From contig JASBNA010000059.1 in NCBI GenBank assembly GCA_038087015.1, positions 186,001 through 250,000 of the forward strand: a stretch of DNA of 64,000 nucleotides, written 5' to 3'. A program made the translations under genes and the position numbers. Shown piece after piece: positions 22,805-35,285 of this stretch. Position 1 is the first letter of the stretch, and every line of letters begins with the position of its first letter. The DNA is from Cerrena zonata. Its lineage: Eukaryota > Basidiomycota > Agaricomycetes > Polyporales > Cerrenaceae. The notes under the pieces are model-generated. The model was not told the origin of the DNA, did no database searches, and saw only the letters and a list, made by a program, of their open reading frames with translations.

Positions 22805-25678
22805 ATGCTTCACCCTCCAGCGATCTCTGTACCTCTTGAAGCTCATCGGCCGGTCTCGCCTTGGTCGACTGCTTCAGCTCCCTCCATACCTTCCGCTCAT
22901 CGCGAGGGCTCTACCTCTTCCAAGTTCCCGCACACCAGAGCCCAGTTGACTTCCATCGCTCGCCAGTACAGGCCATCTGGCGACTACGATGATGATCCAG
23001 ATGCTGACGATTCTGGTCTCATAACCACGGCGTTCGTTAGCCGTGTTGCGAGTCTACTTGACAACGAAGAAGAGGACGAATTGAAGGAGTTGTTGAAAGA
23101 GACCTTTGGACCTACCATCGATGATAAAGAGGTAGGAGAGTTTCGTTGCATTGTCTATTGTCTGCTAAGCTGGTTGTGTTAGTTGGCGCAACATGTGCTG
23201 GATCTCATGCATCGTCATCGCGACGACGTCGACAATCTCCCCTTCCTGTACCTTACGCCAAACCGTCGACCTCTCTCGCGGCCCTCTTCTCGTGCCTCAT
23301 CTCATTCAGTTCGTCTCAATCGTCCGGACACACCTAATAATAACTCAGCTCCCGGCTCCCCTCTCGCCGCCATATACCGTCGGCCTCATACCCCGCTTGT
23401 ATCTCCTTTGGGGAACCTGCACTCTTCATCATACATTACGGATTCACCCAGTTCATCTCCGATTTTGATGCATGCCCAGTTTGCGTCAAGTCTCCCGGCA
23501 TCCCCCATATCTTCACCTCGTATTTTAAATGCGAAGGCTTCAGAATTCAGACCTATACAACGTCCTCTCTCCGCGGCGTCGTCTAATCCTGGTACATTCC
23601 CCGGATTCCGGGCAGACACACCCTCTCCGGATCTATGGGCACACAACCCCCAGAGACCTACATCCAAGTTGGCGATCGCGGCTCCACTTACCCCCGATAG
23701 CTCCTTGCTGCCACGGTCTGCAACGCCGAGTTCGCTGAGGTCTACTTTGCGCCCGGAAGAAGATGACGACGACGATCCCTTCGACCCATTCAACTCCAAG
23801 ATCCCTCGTTCTTTCCACCCGGTGGCTGCTTCCGACTCAGGTGATACGCAGTGGTCCAACTCACCTCTTTCCAACTCCTCCCTCTCGGCCGAGTTCAATA
23901 ATGGACAACATTATCCTCACTCAATTGGCGGAGATTCGAATCAATCTCAGAACAGCGAACTAGACGCAGACGCGGAAACCGCGCTGACCGATGGTATGAC
24001 GCCTTTTGATGTCCTCAGTTCCGTATTCGGTGCATCGCTTGCTCCGTCAGAGTTGGAAGAAGCATTGGCTAATAATGCATACGATTTCGAGAGGGCTATG
24101 TCCTGGTTGGTCGATAGAGCGTATGTCGCCCAACAGCCTAAGCCGATGCCTGCCAGAGTACAGTCTATGGGCAATAGGGTGATGCTCATGTCAAGAGATG
24201 GGTATGGTGGTTTCCCTCGAGGTGGAAGAGGTGGGTTCAATGGAAGAGGGAATATGCGCTTTGGAAGTACCAACGGACGTCCTGTCCCCGGAGGGAATAG
24301 GGTTTGTAGATACTTCTTGGCAGGCGAGTGTTTACGGGCCGACTGTCGCTTTAGGTAAGTTTGGATTCTTGTTGCTGCTCATCACACTGCTTCGTTTGCT
24401 AAGTAAAGTCTTCATCTAGTCATGACCTAGAACGAGCCTTATGTAGGTTCTGGCTTCGCGGTACATGCGCCAAAGGCGAGAGCTGCGAGTTCCTTCACCA
24501 GATTCCCAAAGATGTCGATATCTCGAGCTTGACCAATGCCCTTGGCCGTGCCAACATTCACGTTCAGCATAACGATGATTCCGGTAATATTACTGTCCAA
24601 GACGAGTTCCCTTCCCTGAACCAAGCTATAGGGGGAGGTAAACGACGAGGAAGCCAAAGTCATATGCGGGAAGAGACATTCCATGACCCAAGTCGTACTC
24701 GATTTGCCAATGCCGTTAAGCGTCCAGCGACCATTCAACAACAATCACAAGCTGCACCCGGATTCCAGAAGGATCCTGCTTTGGTTGCTGCTCGACGTGA
24801 GGCTATGGGAGCTGCTGCTGAATTACCAACCGCTATCGTGGCTCCGAAACCTTCACCCCGTATCAAGCTTCGTGTACCCACCTTGTTGCCTACTTTGCCT
24901 ACTGGAGAATCGGTCAACAGTCTCTATATGAACTACCGTTCTCGAGCGCTCCAGCTGGGCGCAGCACGAAATGCGTGTCTCTCTCGTGCTGCTGATGCGT
25001 GGCGTCGTGGGGATGGTGCTGCTGCGAAACGGTTCAGTAGGGAAGGCCATGATCTGAATGCGAAAATGCACTCAGAGATGGTTGACGCTGCTGCCAAATT
25101 GGTTAGAGAACGAGCCCGAGTGGGCGAACAGGCTGTACGTTCGAGAGATGTAGGCTGGTCAGACGATCCGGGAGATAGGACTACTCGCGGAAAGCTCTGC
25201 GGTGCTGGACTCGGTGTTGTCCTTGGGATTGCGAGCCAGAATGCTGGAGGTGAAGGTCAAAAGGCGACGCCAGAAGAAAGAACAGAAAGCATGCTTGACT
25301 TGCATGGTTTGCATTCTTCGGAAGCTACGGAGGTATTGGAAGAGTTCTTACTTGCTGTAAGTCTGCATTGCGTGAATTCGCTCCCCATCAAGCGTTCTCA
25401 TATGATCTATTTGATTTCCAACAGCTTGAGAGAGAGCATTTTTACGGATTGGGTGAGTTTTGGTGATTATCTTGTTGCTACTTGGGTATCTGATATGTCC
25501 TTTTTTCGTAGTCTATTTGATTGTTGGTGAGGAGAAACACACAGGGACTCAAGATCCCGCACGTGGTGCGTCTCGAGCTCGCCTCGCCACCGGTGTCAGG
25601 GAGTGGTTGCACTTGTGGGGTTACCCTTGGAGTGAGCGCGACGGGATAGTTTGTGTTGACCCATTGACACACGCCTAA
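22805..25678 (+). CDS. CUE-like / twin CCCH zinc finger / DUF1771 / Smr domain protein
   Basis: Exons: 22805-23131, 23183-24354, 24420-25356, 25425-25452, 25512-25678, giving about 876 residues in phase. Domains: a Ser/Pro-rich, probably disordered N-terminal half; a CUE/UBA-like helical segment (TPFDVLSSVFGASL to AMSWLVDRA, about 380-425); a Gly/Arg patch; two CCCH fingers (CRYFLAGEC..C..H and CRFWLRGTC..C..H, about 482-525); DUF1771 (YMNYRSRALQLGAARNACL, about 669-735); and a C-terminal Smr domain beginning LDLHGLHSSEA (about 791-876). Proteins with this order occur in fungi and plants and are thought to act in RNA metabolism; Smr domains can nick nucleic acid. The first CCCH finger is completed across an intron. 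One exon is only 28 nt. Start: the first ATG after stops upstream. Confidence 0.9.
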
Positions 25679-26428
25679 GGTCACCCGTCGTACCCTGAAG
25701 GTGGTAGAGAGGTCGAGGATGTACCCAAAAAAGACAACCAACATTGAATGTACGTGTTTGTCTGGATTGTCATCTTTTCGTTGGAATGTTTTGATTATGG
25801 CAGGAAAAGGAGATTGTAGACTTATTACTGTACAGGTATATTTTGTATATATGACTCGGCTGTTGCTGTTGTTGTCGAATGGAACTCTAATGCTTTGGTT
25901 GACATATTTGAGAATCATGTGAACGGAGTCGGACGTTGCGAACTCACGCCTGTTTGAGATAGCTTGAGATCAGTGGTGTCCATGTGAAGCATAGTGGGTT
26001 GGTCACGCATCGCTTTCCTTGCCTCCGGTTGCCTACCTGGATATTACCTGGATATTTATCTGAAAGGATCTTCCGGCTAGGCAAGTATCGCTGAACGTCC
26101 TTCTTGCACATACTACCATCCTCACCCAACCTGCAAGTTTACTGTCAAAGTATACACCCAATCTTTGTACTTTCACATCGCTTCCCACGGGCGGCGGAGA
26201 GTTCACAATAGAGTAAAAGGCGCACGGCCACGTTCAACCAAGCCACCACCGCGTCGGTTTCAGTTCACCGCCAGTGGACTGGTTGATACCCCACCCTATT
26301 CTATACCAGCAACAACCAGCATTCAGTAACTTAATTCATCCACCTCTTCTCTACGGACCACTACTGTTAGGCCAAGACCGCAGGGATTCACGATCTACTA
26401 ATTCTCGTTCCGCATTCAACGACCTACC
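25679..26428. other. Intergenic region
   Basis: This 750-bp gap separates two co-oriented genes. It holds the 3' UTR of the Smr gene and the promoter and 5' leader of the coiled-coil gene. The leader before the ATG at 26,429 is rich in CA and CCAC motifs. No gene, RNA or repeat is seen. Confidence 0.5.
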
Positions 26429-27903
26429 ATGTCACTTCACGATCACGACGACGACGAACTCCAGTTCCAACCCGACAGGGACCGGAGCCGACCCCACTCT
26501 ATAGATTTGTCTCTCGAACTTGAACGCCAGTTAGAAGCTGAATCCCTACCCAACTCACCGGAATACAACCAACCTAATTTCCGGCAGTCTCTCGACCCGC
26601 ACGTTCTCGCATCTATCGTAACGCAGCTGCGTCTGTCTGTGGCCGAGCTCTCTAAAGAACGGGATGAGCTTTCCATTGCATTGTCCAAGGCACGAACAAA
26701 CGAGGAGGGTTTGAAGGAGACCGTGAATCATGTCACGGACAAATGTCTGCGCCTGGAGACAGAGTTGAACGCCGCCCAAGATCAACATAAGGATGATGAA
26801 GATGCTATAACCATGTTAAGAAGCAAGTTGGAGGACAGCAGGTTAGCACATCTGCTTTAGTCTATATGATGCCGGATGATCCTGACGATACGGAATTCTA
26901 CAGACGCGCCCTGATGAGGCTGCAGACTGAGAGCAGACGGATGAGCCATGGGTCTCCTCTGTCAATTGACCTTTCGAAGGCTGGTCACGCTTCTTTCACA
27001 GGCCCTCCTTCCTCCCGACGTGCATCTTTCGTTCCTCTCACAGGCTCCCCTGCTGGCAAATCGAATGCCCACCGTCGTATCTCATCCGTGTCTGACGGTG
27101 GTGCAATTAGCGCACCCGTCTTCAGCGAACCCAGCCAGTGGGCCAGTACCCCTAGATTCCAGCTTACCGAAGTTCCGCAAACAGCACTTCCAGGACCTTC
27201 AAGGCGTATTTCAGGGTTCTGGGGTCGTACTTCTCCGCAGCCCTCCGATTTACTTCCACCTACAGACGCTCCTGAGGTCGAGGAACTACGAAAGGAGTTA
27301 CAGGCTGTGAAAGAACAGCTTGAGGAGACTAGGCATGAAATGACCGAGGCTCAAGAAGCACGAGAGGCTTCAGAGACTTGTGTCAATGCCCTCCGAACAT
27401 TCATCGCAGATAATAACATTGGCATGGTTCCCCCAATTGCAAGAGGGGTTATGTCGCCAGCCATGACCACTGCGGACCACAATAGGACGAACAGTTCAGC
27501 GTCAACTCGCTGGGGCTTTAGGCTCTGGAAGACAGACACGACTCCGGCTTCTACACCCGTCTTAACATCCCCTGCACCGCCTTCCCAAATATTAAATTCC
27601 CCTGCGACGACAACACGTACAAGATTCGGAAGCTTGAGCCTCTTTTCCTCAAAGAGTAGCGTTTCGTCGACCCATACAGATTTAGTCCTCCCGCAGCCTG
27701 AATCCATGTCGTCGGTTTCTGACACTTCATCTCTCGAAGATCCTGTCACGGAACCGATCAGCCCAACTTCTGAGGCTCCTAAAGACGACGTGATTGTACG
27801 TGTTGCCTCCGATTCACTCTCAGAAGATCTTTTGTTGCCAACACCCCAAGCCAAGGATACCGCCGGGATGGGATTCGCCCAGCAGATGGTTCATGCCGCT
27901 TGA
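26429..27903 (+). CDS. Coiled-coil, Ser/Pro-rich hypothetical protein
   Basis: Two exons, 26429-26841 and 26904-27903, join in phase (..LEDS-RRALMRLQ..) to about 470 residues. Predicted coiled coils lie at about residues 65-140 (LSVAELSKERDELSIALSKA) and 260-310 (VEELRKELQAVKEQLEETRH). The rest is Ser/Thr/Pro-rich and probably disordered, with basic patches such as SSRRASF and SRRISGFWGR that look like kinase sites. I do not recognise a named family. Its form suggests a scaffold or cytoskeleton-linked protein, but that is a guess. Start: ATG in ACCATGTC, a good context. Confidence 0.8.
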
Positions 27904-28459
27904 GATCCTAACATTCTACGCCCGTAATTAATGATACAATGATAGTCCCAATCCAATCTCTTCGCATCTTCGATTTGTAGTTAGTACTAGTAGCATATGT
28001 CACCCATTCCCCATTCGCCTCTGTCTATGTATAGACTGCGTCCTCACGGTTAGAATCGGATCAGGGATTGCCTGGATGATCACCATCCGGTCTCTATTCT
28101 TCACACAGGCCGAGTAGCCCCAAAGAGGCTATGAATTTGAAGCATTTGAAGGCATGGAATGAGCGTCTTGCTGCTCCGGTTTGCATCGCAATGAGGGAAC
28201 GCCTGACAATGAAGAAAGAGGGCAATGTATTCCAGAAAGTGCAGCGCATTACAGAGGACTGAGAGAGACGGGTGTGAACGAATCACTGAGCTCGCTGAAC
28301 GCTAATTGAAGGAACTGATGTACTTTCGAGGGGGACGGCACAGAAACCTGTCCGGCGACGTCCATCAATGCCACGCCCAACTCGACGAGTCCCATTGTAA
28401 TTATACATAACCTTGCCGTTCGCCGTCATCTCTCCTACTGAACTACTGTTTGCTGCACC
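27904..28459. other. Intergenic region, factor B promoter
   Basis: This 556-bp gap lies between co-oriented genes. It contains the 3' UTR of the coiled-coil gene and the promoter of factor B. I see no gene or repeat. A short minus-strand open frame (61 codons) has no recognisable content. Confidence 0.5.
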
Positions 28460-31400
28460 ATGTCGTCCTCATCTTCAGGCGTAGTACGAGAAAAGAGCAG
28501 CAAGAGGCGCAATGCGCCTCTATCCTGTGCAGAGTGCAGACGGTAAGTACTTCCCACATGCGAGACGGCCCCGTAGTTTGCCCGCCCCTGCTGATGCCTC
28601 CGCCCCCAGATTAAAACTTAGGTCCGTGCTCATCGTAGTTGATCTCATTCGTCGCCTGGGTCTGAGTTCGAGTCTTTCAGATGCTCCCGAGTCTTCCCTT
28701 GCGCTAGTTGTGTCAAGAAAGGCTGTGCCGCTATTTGTCCAAACGGCGAGTCTGATCTTCATTATACGACCGACGGGATGACTTACGAACAAGACTATAT
28801 CTAGATTCACTTACTACTGGCAAGGGAAACAGGTACGCGACCGCCACTTACCTATATGGTAGGGTGTAGACACTCACGCGATCGGAAGATTCGTCCTTGC
28901 GAACACGGAAGAGCTACATGATAAAATATCAGTATTGGCAAACAGAATTAGACAACTCGAAGATGGTCTTCAAGAAGAACGTGCTGCACGAGGCCTAGCA
29001 GATCCTCATCCGCTTCTGGCAGCTGACTTGTTACGTCTCAAACGTCCCTTGGAACGGGAATCGTCTGAAGCATTGAAAGAACCAGAAGTGGATGCATCTG
29101 AAGCCATCGATGCCGTTGGTTCTTTGTGAGTATAAAAAGCTTGTGAATCCATTCTAAATGCCAGGGGTAACGCGGGTCCCACAGATCCATTAGCGATTCA
29201 GGTCATTCGAAATTCTTTGGACATACAGCGAACGCATGGGTACGTACCCACATTAGTTCTTGGAATGCACGCGACGACTTACCTCGCCGTTATAGTACTT
29301 ACTACAGGTTAGCTTTTAATTCCGATGTTTAATGGGCCCAACCCTAATTCGGCTCACAGATCGAGGAGGGCCAGGAGGAGGATGCAGAGGATAACAAAAT
29401 ACCATTACCTTCAGAAATACCATGGCTTAACCATACATTTCCCGTCTCTTCAACAAATAGTCAAAGTGTAAAGGATGTACAAGGGTCGCTGATGGTACTC
29501 TTGCCAGAGGTCGAAAAGGCTAGGCGTCTAGCAGAGCTGTACTTTAGGCATGCAGCATGGATGTAAGTTTGTGGGGCATTTGGATATCGCGTTCCCTCCC
29601 TGATGATGGGCTTTATACTTTCACAGGTACACCCCCATCCCGGAGACCGAGTTCTATCAAACCGTTTTCTGTTATGTTTATTACCAGCCGCCCTCAGCCG
29701 ACGTCGAGATCATCCACCCCCACGGGCTAGCCGTTCTCTTCCTAGTTTTCGCACTGGGAAGTCTATTAGATTTGGAACAAGAATATCTTCACGCGGAGGC
29801 CTCGCAATATTACCAGTTGGGGAGAGCTGCCCTATCATTGGACTCCGTTCTAGAGTCCCAGTCAATTCCGGCGATACAAGCCTTGGTTCGTGGCCCCTAC
29901 ACCGACATCCACGGAGTACTTGCTAATACGTTATATCAGCTGCTGATGAGCCACTACATGTTCCTGTCCTTTATAGAAGCTCCTCGCTGGGCCATCATGG
30001 GTCTCGCTGTGAAAATAGCGCAAAGTGTGAGTAATTACTAGGACAAATCCGAAGCGTATTTTCTTTCCATTCTCAACATCCTCTTTTAGGTCGGTCTACG
30101 TGCGTATCCAGGGTGTTTTTAATATCACGCTTCTAGCTAACCTTGCGCCTCAGACCGTGACAGTGAAAAATGGAAACTCGATCCGGAGGAAGCGTACAGA
30201 CGGCGTAGCCTCATGTGGGAGCTTTATACATACGATTCATGGCAGGTGAGTGTCGCTAAACGTCGGTAACCTTCCCCCATGTTGACCATTTTCCGTCCCG
30301 TAGAGTTTGACGTTCGGTCGTCCTCCTTCGTTTTCGATGGCTTTCATCGATAGCCAAATGGCGGAGGAGACTACCAAGAACCCAGCAGGCGAAATAGAAA
30401 TGACATGTAAGCTCCAGTTGCCCAGCCCACCGTGTTTGATGTTGACGATCCCCCTTCCCATCGCTAGTCGCTGCGTGGAAACATCGATATTCTTCCCGTT
30501 GTCTCGCCGTGGTACACGAACAAGCTTTCGGCGCACGTACACCTAGCTACAAGATGATCCAAGAACTCGATAAGAAAATACGCAATTTCTATGTCCCGCC
30601 ATCACTGCGCGTCCCAGGATTTGGCGGCGTAAAGCCCGACATGAATGCCGCCCAACCATCCGTCGAGTTGACTATGCAGCGGCATGTCGCCTTTGCGATC
30701 AAGGAGATATGTACGTCCTTATCATTTCAGAGATCTTTTATGAGCGTCGCTCTTATCTGAGACTCGTATACACAGCTATATTCTATTTGCACCGTGGATT
30801 CTTTGCGAAAGCTGTCGAAGACCATCCTGACGATCCCCTCGGAAGCAAATACGCACCATCATTCCTCGCAGCGTACAACAGCGCATGCTCGTTCGTCGGG
30901 CTGGTCAAGAGTTTGTACTCCCAGCATCCGCGCCTCACCGAGCGCATGTGGTTCTTATTCACCCACGTTTTCTCCTGCACCGTGAGTTCTACCGAACTTC
31001 TTACTACGCCAGCTAACATCAACTCTACAGATCGTGTTGGGTTCCATTGCAACAAAATGTCCCGGTATGGCACTCGCGCGGAGCGCTCTATCACATCTAG
31101 AATCCGCCTGCAACTTATTCGAGACAGTCACTGGGAATGATCGCGCCGCGAAAGTTGTGGTACGTTTTGAAATCTCTTTCTCACTCGTATGATCGGCGCC
31201 TTGATTGACAGATTCTGACCATCTACTTTTACACCACTTTATTCACAGCCTGTATTGCAACGACTGAAGGCGAAAGCTCTTCAAGCTATGTCCGATCAGA
31301 ACTCACCCACCACCCCGAATAGCCGTTTCTCACCTGATGCACCATCTTCGAAGGATGATAGTGGTGATGAACTGAATACATTGGGAGGCAGGACACGTTT

Positions 31401-31872
31401 GGTATCCCGAAAGTCGCCTTCGGCACACTCATCCCCGGCTGCTATGCATGGCCATTCTGTAAGTCCTGAAGGAACCAGTCCACAACAAACATACCACCAG
31501 ATACCACCTACGTCACCAATCTCTGCTGTCGACGCGGTTCCTCAACAGCAATACTGGCCGCAACATCACCAACCGAATGGTCTACATATTCACCCGGAGA
31601 CGTATAACCATTACGGATACCCACTCATGTCTCCCGACCAATGGAATCCGGAGGTGCAGTATAATCATATGGATACCTCGACTATGGCTATGGAAGATAC
31701 GTCGACGATATACTACCCGTATGATCATTCGATGGGGCAGATACAACATCAGAACGGGTACGCTCCTGCTCGTTCGCCTGTGAACCACTTCGGACAGGAC
31801 GTCATGATCCCTGGTCCTGAGCCGGAGGCGTCATGGAGAAGTCTGATGGCTCAGTTGAACCCGTCGCAGTAA
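28460..31872 (+). CDS. Zn(2)Cys(6) transcription factor B, paralogue of factor A
   Basis: Seventeen exons: 28460-28542, 28610-28621, 28681-28745, 28805-28832, 28889-29125, 29185-29239, 29296-29307, 29360-29562, 29627-29885, 29940-30026, 30090-30099, 30154-30245, 30304-30406, 30468-30710, 30776-30981, 31031-31159, 31249-31872. They join to about 815 residues. The zinc cluster is at residues 23-51 (LSCAECRRLKLRC, FPCASCVKKGCAAIC). A linker coil (NRIRQLEDGLQEERAA), the fungal TF domain (VGLHRDSEKWKLDP, YLHRGFFAKAVEDHPDDPLG) and a Gln/His/Tyr-rich tail follow. Exons of 28, 12, 10, 92, 206 and 129 nt have exact counterparts in factor A. The intron after 28,745 starts with GC, not GT. The intron 29886-29939 is a multiple of three without a stop, so its retention would add 18 residues. 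Regulated genes are unknown. Confidence 0.9.
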
Positions 31873-32155
31873 AGGAAAAATGGGGTGGTGTGAAGGTCGT
31901 TTTCTTGATTATATAATTGTGCTGTTGGTTTGTCGTTTGTATGTTCTGTTAATGTATGTTATCGTGTTTTTTGCTTGCTAGTTCTTGCGTTGAATACTAG
32001 ACTGTGTGTATATGCTTGGGTATTTGTGTTTCGATCTTACTTGTGTTGTAGGAATAGGATAAATACCAATAAAAAGGACGGATAGGCCGTACGTGTGTAC
32101 AAGTACAGATAATCAGATTCAGCAGAGGTACATTACATTATAGTGAACAGTACGA

Positions 32156-33349
32156 TTACAAGGCTGCAATGTGGGTAATGAGGGAAACGAGGAGTTCCTG
32201 ATAAGATTATACTTTAGTAAACACTTAGACGATCTGGATTGTTGGTACTTGCTCACCTTTGATTCCGGGGTATCACAATTGAAAGCATAGTTGGTATCAT
32301 CCTCAACCTGGACGGCAAATGCATTAGGGAGAGACTCCAATTCCTCGAAGTCGTCGCTGGCATCTTTCAGATTCATAACCTTATCGAGATTGATCTGGGT
32401 AACGACAGTGGGTGCCTGGGTGTCCAAATATCAGTTTCCACATATACAGTGTCAGTCAAGAGAAACGTGGTACCACGGAATCTTTGTAGAATCGCATCAA
32501 TCCGCTCTGAACACGACAATATCTTCGTCTCCATACAGGCGAACCCGTACTCTGTACAGATATCCAGCCGGCGAAGGGACTGTCACCGAAAGATGTCTCC
32601 GACGATAGAGTTTTAGAACGGGTCCTTCGGGTTTCTAGGACACGACGCCGAGTTTCTTGTTCTCGACGAGCCGACTCTTGGAGCTCTTTCATATGCTGGG
32701 AGAGCAATTCTTGAGACACTTTGCCTTGTTCTATTCGCTTTTGCTTTGCTTGTTGTTGTCGTTCCTGGATAGCCAGATGTCGCTCTTCCTCTTCACGACG
32801 TTCTGCTTCTTCCCTTTGATGCCTTATCTCAGCGGCAAGCTTCAGATCCTCCTCAAGCTTCCGCTTCCGTTCATCTTCATCGACGATAAATCGGCGTTTC
32901 CGTACACTGGGTTTGGGCGGTGGTTCGGGCGACTCTTGAATGATAGCTGGCTGCGGAATAGGCTGTGGAAGTGGACGCTCTGGAGGCAAAGTGGGAAGAG
33001 CACGATCATGGGTGGAAGTGCGAGTATGAAGAGTGGAGATGGGGCCAGCCCGCAAGAAAAGCACGCCACCATAGGCATCATCGTCCGTCCGTGGAAGTCC
33101 AGGTAGGGTTGCTTGGGTATGAGTTAGAAATGGTTGAGGCGTGAAGTCCGGAGAAAAGTCTGGATAACGATGAGGGAAGCATGAAGGCGGCAGGGGTTAG
33201 TAGCACGCACCTAAACTATGAGTAGGGTATCGAGAATTATCCTTCGGAGGAGGTGGTGGGGGCGGAGGACCTGCTCTTTCCGCATCCTTATGGTGCAAAA
33301 AGCGAGAAGTAAATTTGAGTACACTATGAAGACGGGAAGAAAAGGTCAT
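32156..33349 (-). CDS. Coiled-coil protein with C-terminal PH domain
   Basis: Four minus-strand exons, 33349-33211, 33159-32474, 32415-32257 and 32197-32156, join in phase to about 341 residues. The N-terminus is basic and includes a run of eight prolines (residues about 31-38). A proline-rich stretch follows, then a long charged helix (EEDLKLAAEIRHQREEAERR) probably forming a coiled coil. The C-terminus is a PH domain: FAGWISVQSTGSPVWRRRYC, GLMRFYKDSV, APTVVTQINLDKVMNL, ESLPNAFAVQVEDD, ending KELLVSLITHIAAL. Basic residues in the first strands suit phosphoinositide binding. The start at 33,349 has A at -3; an in-frame ATG at 33,397 is an alternative. It is the last intact gene before the transposon region. 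Function is unknown. Confidence 0.82.
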
Positions 33350-34069
33350 GGTTACAGGAAGAGAACTGACAGAGGAATGTGAGGGGATAAGGGTCATATA
33401 CACAGGCTTGAGGGACAATGCGGAAACAACGGAAGAATAGACTTCATTGTCTATTGGTAGTGATGCTACCCACCGTGTGAATCTGTTGAAGCATCAAGCA
33501 AAATGGGCGCTATTGCCGGTGCAGAATTCAAGGCGCCAGCTGTTTCCCACGCGCCACCTGCCATTTACCTATACAGTCGAAGCCCTCTCATTCTATACCC
33601 CTCCATGCCCGCCAAAAACTATGGGGTTTGAGGGCTTATAGGTGGACTGAGAGTACTTAATTCAAGCATTTCGGCATCTATTATAAGGGGAGTGTGTCAT
33701 TCTGACTTTAAGTACAGATTAACAGTAGAGTACTAGTAGCTGGAGAGAAATATAAAAGAAGTAAATGTTAGTAATGAGAAAAATAATCAGTAATCTTTGT
33801 AGATGTCATAGTGGTAGTTTCTTTGAAACAAGTTTGACAGCCAAATAAGTGAAGGAGGGCCTCAAGCTTGCAAGCAAATGACTCATTTACTGGTGTAAGA
33901 TATCTTTTGATTGTGCAGACAGCTTCAAGAGCTTCATGGCAACTTGGGCAGGGCCCAAGCTCTATAATATCAGCATTTTTGTCATCATCTCTGCCATTCA
34001 GTTTTCTTGAGCTGATTGAGTATCCATGACTGCATCATATATATCCTGGTCAGAACTCTTGCTCGTGGC

Positions 34070-35285
34070 TGTCAGAACCATGCCAGAACCTCATCACATG
34101 ATCCTGACTAATCCTGATTGGTCATACAAGATCTCTGATCTGGTCTAGAATCCTGCACATCAGCAAACTATCCTCATCTTTTCCACAGTTATTAATCTAA
34201 CCTCATTCATACACTTTCATCATTGTTTATACTATTTACCCCCAACCCTCTGACCTGACCTCCACTTTATCTTTGATTTAACTTTATCCCTTTTGTCTCT
34301 ATCTGATCTATGGCCTTTTATTATAGCTGATATCTTAGATAGTTCCTTACCACATGTCTTCTGTTAGAATCCATATGTGCCCGATTAGATAAGATCGGTA
34401 AAATGGTCTTTCATGTTTCTACTGTTTTCTCTTCTGCCCTTGTTCCTGGTAGTGTACTCTATATAAAGCCATAGTGTACTCTATATAAAGCCATAGTTTA
34501 CATTGATATACACTACATATTTGACTTACTACCACCCCGTTTTACTCCCACTGCTGTTCCTTGACTGTAGCAGACAAATGTGACCCGAAGCGCCTGCCCT
34601 CAATCTTTACATCTTCTCTCCCTGACATTGCCTATCTGTTTCTAATCATCACCCCTTGCAATATCCTTCTCATTTGCCTCTTGATTTATTGCCACTTATT
34701 CCTTTCTCCTGTACCTTCTCATATGTTTCTATACCTCTGACCTCATTCTGATCTCATCATGCCATTCGCATACTATCCCCTTCATATTTTCTCTCAGTTC
34801 TCTATTTCCTTATAGGAGTCTTGTAGTATAAATACTTGTCTTGCTTATTATATTTCTTTAGTACAAAACTTGACTTTGATCTGTCCTCATACCTCTGGTG
34901 CTCTGTGTGATTTCCTACACCTCCGACTTAGGACTTGACCTCAGTTTAGTCCACCATCTTAACTCTTCATCCCTACACTTGTCTTCTAGGGATTGCCTAG
35001 TTGACAACTCTAAATCCTGGCAAAACATCCTAGTAATTATTCTGGTACCTCCTACTTACCTCTGTCTGCATTCAGGTCTCTTACCAGTTCCTATATCACT
35101 GACTCATGTTATCTCTGAAATCTAGAGCTATATTCTAGAAGGGTGTAACACATAAGTTAAAGCCAAGCCCATTTGTATTAAACTCTATCTACATTACAGG
35201 TCCTGAGTCGCCAACTTGTATCTCTTACTTCCTACTTAATCTCTCTTCCTGTGACCCCTGCATCACTCTGAGATGGACCATGACA
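34070..35285 (+). repeat. Solo LTR copy A (TGTCAGAACC family)
   Basis: Begins TGTCAGAACCATGCCAGAAC and ends GGACCATGACA, so it has the TG...CA ends of an LTR. Flanks are GTGGC (34,065-34,069) and ATGGC (35,286-35,290), a 5-bp target duplication with one transition. It sits inside the pogo-like element. It aligns along its length with copy D (60,313-61,271, opposite strand) but is AT-richer and longer, so it is an old copy with small insertions. No gag or pol lies next to it. Confidence 0.85.

Noticed and set aside
33347..33418. Longer N-terminus for the PH-domain protein starting at 33,397 or upstream
   Set aside because: The frame is open, but the ATG at 33,349 has the better context (A at -3); the longer form cannot be excluded without transcript data.
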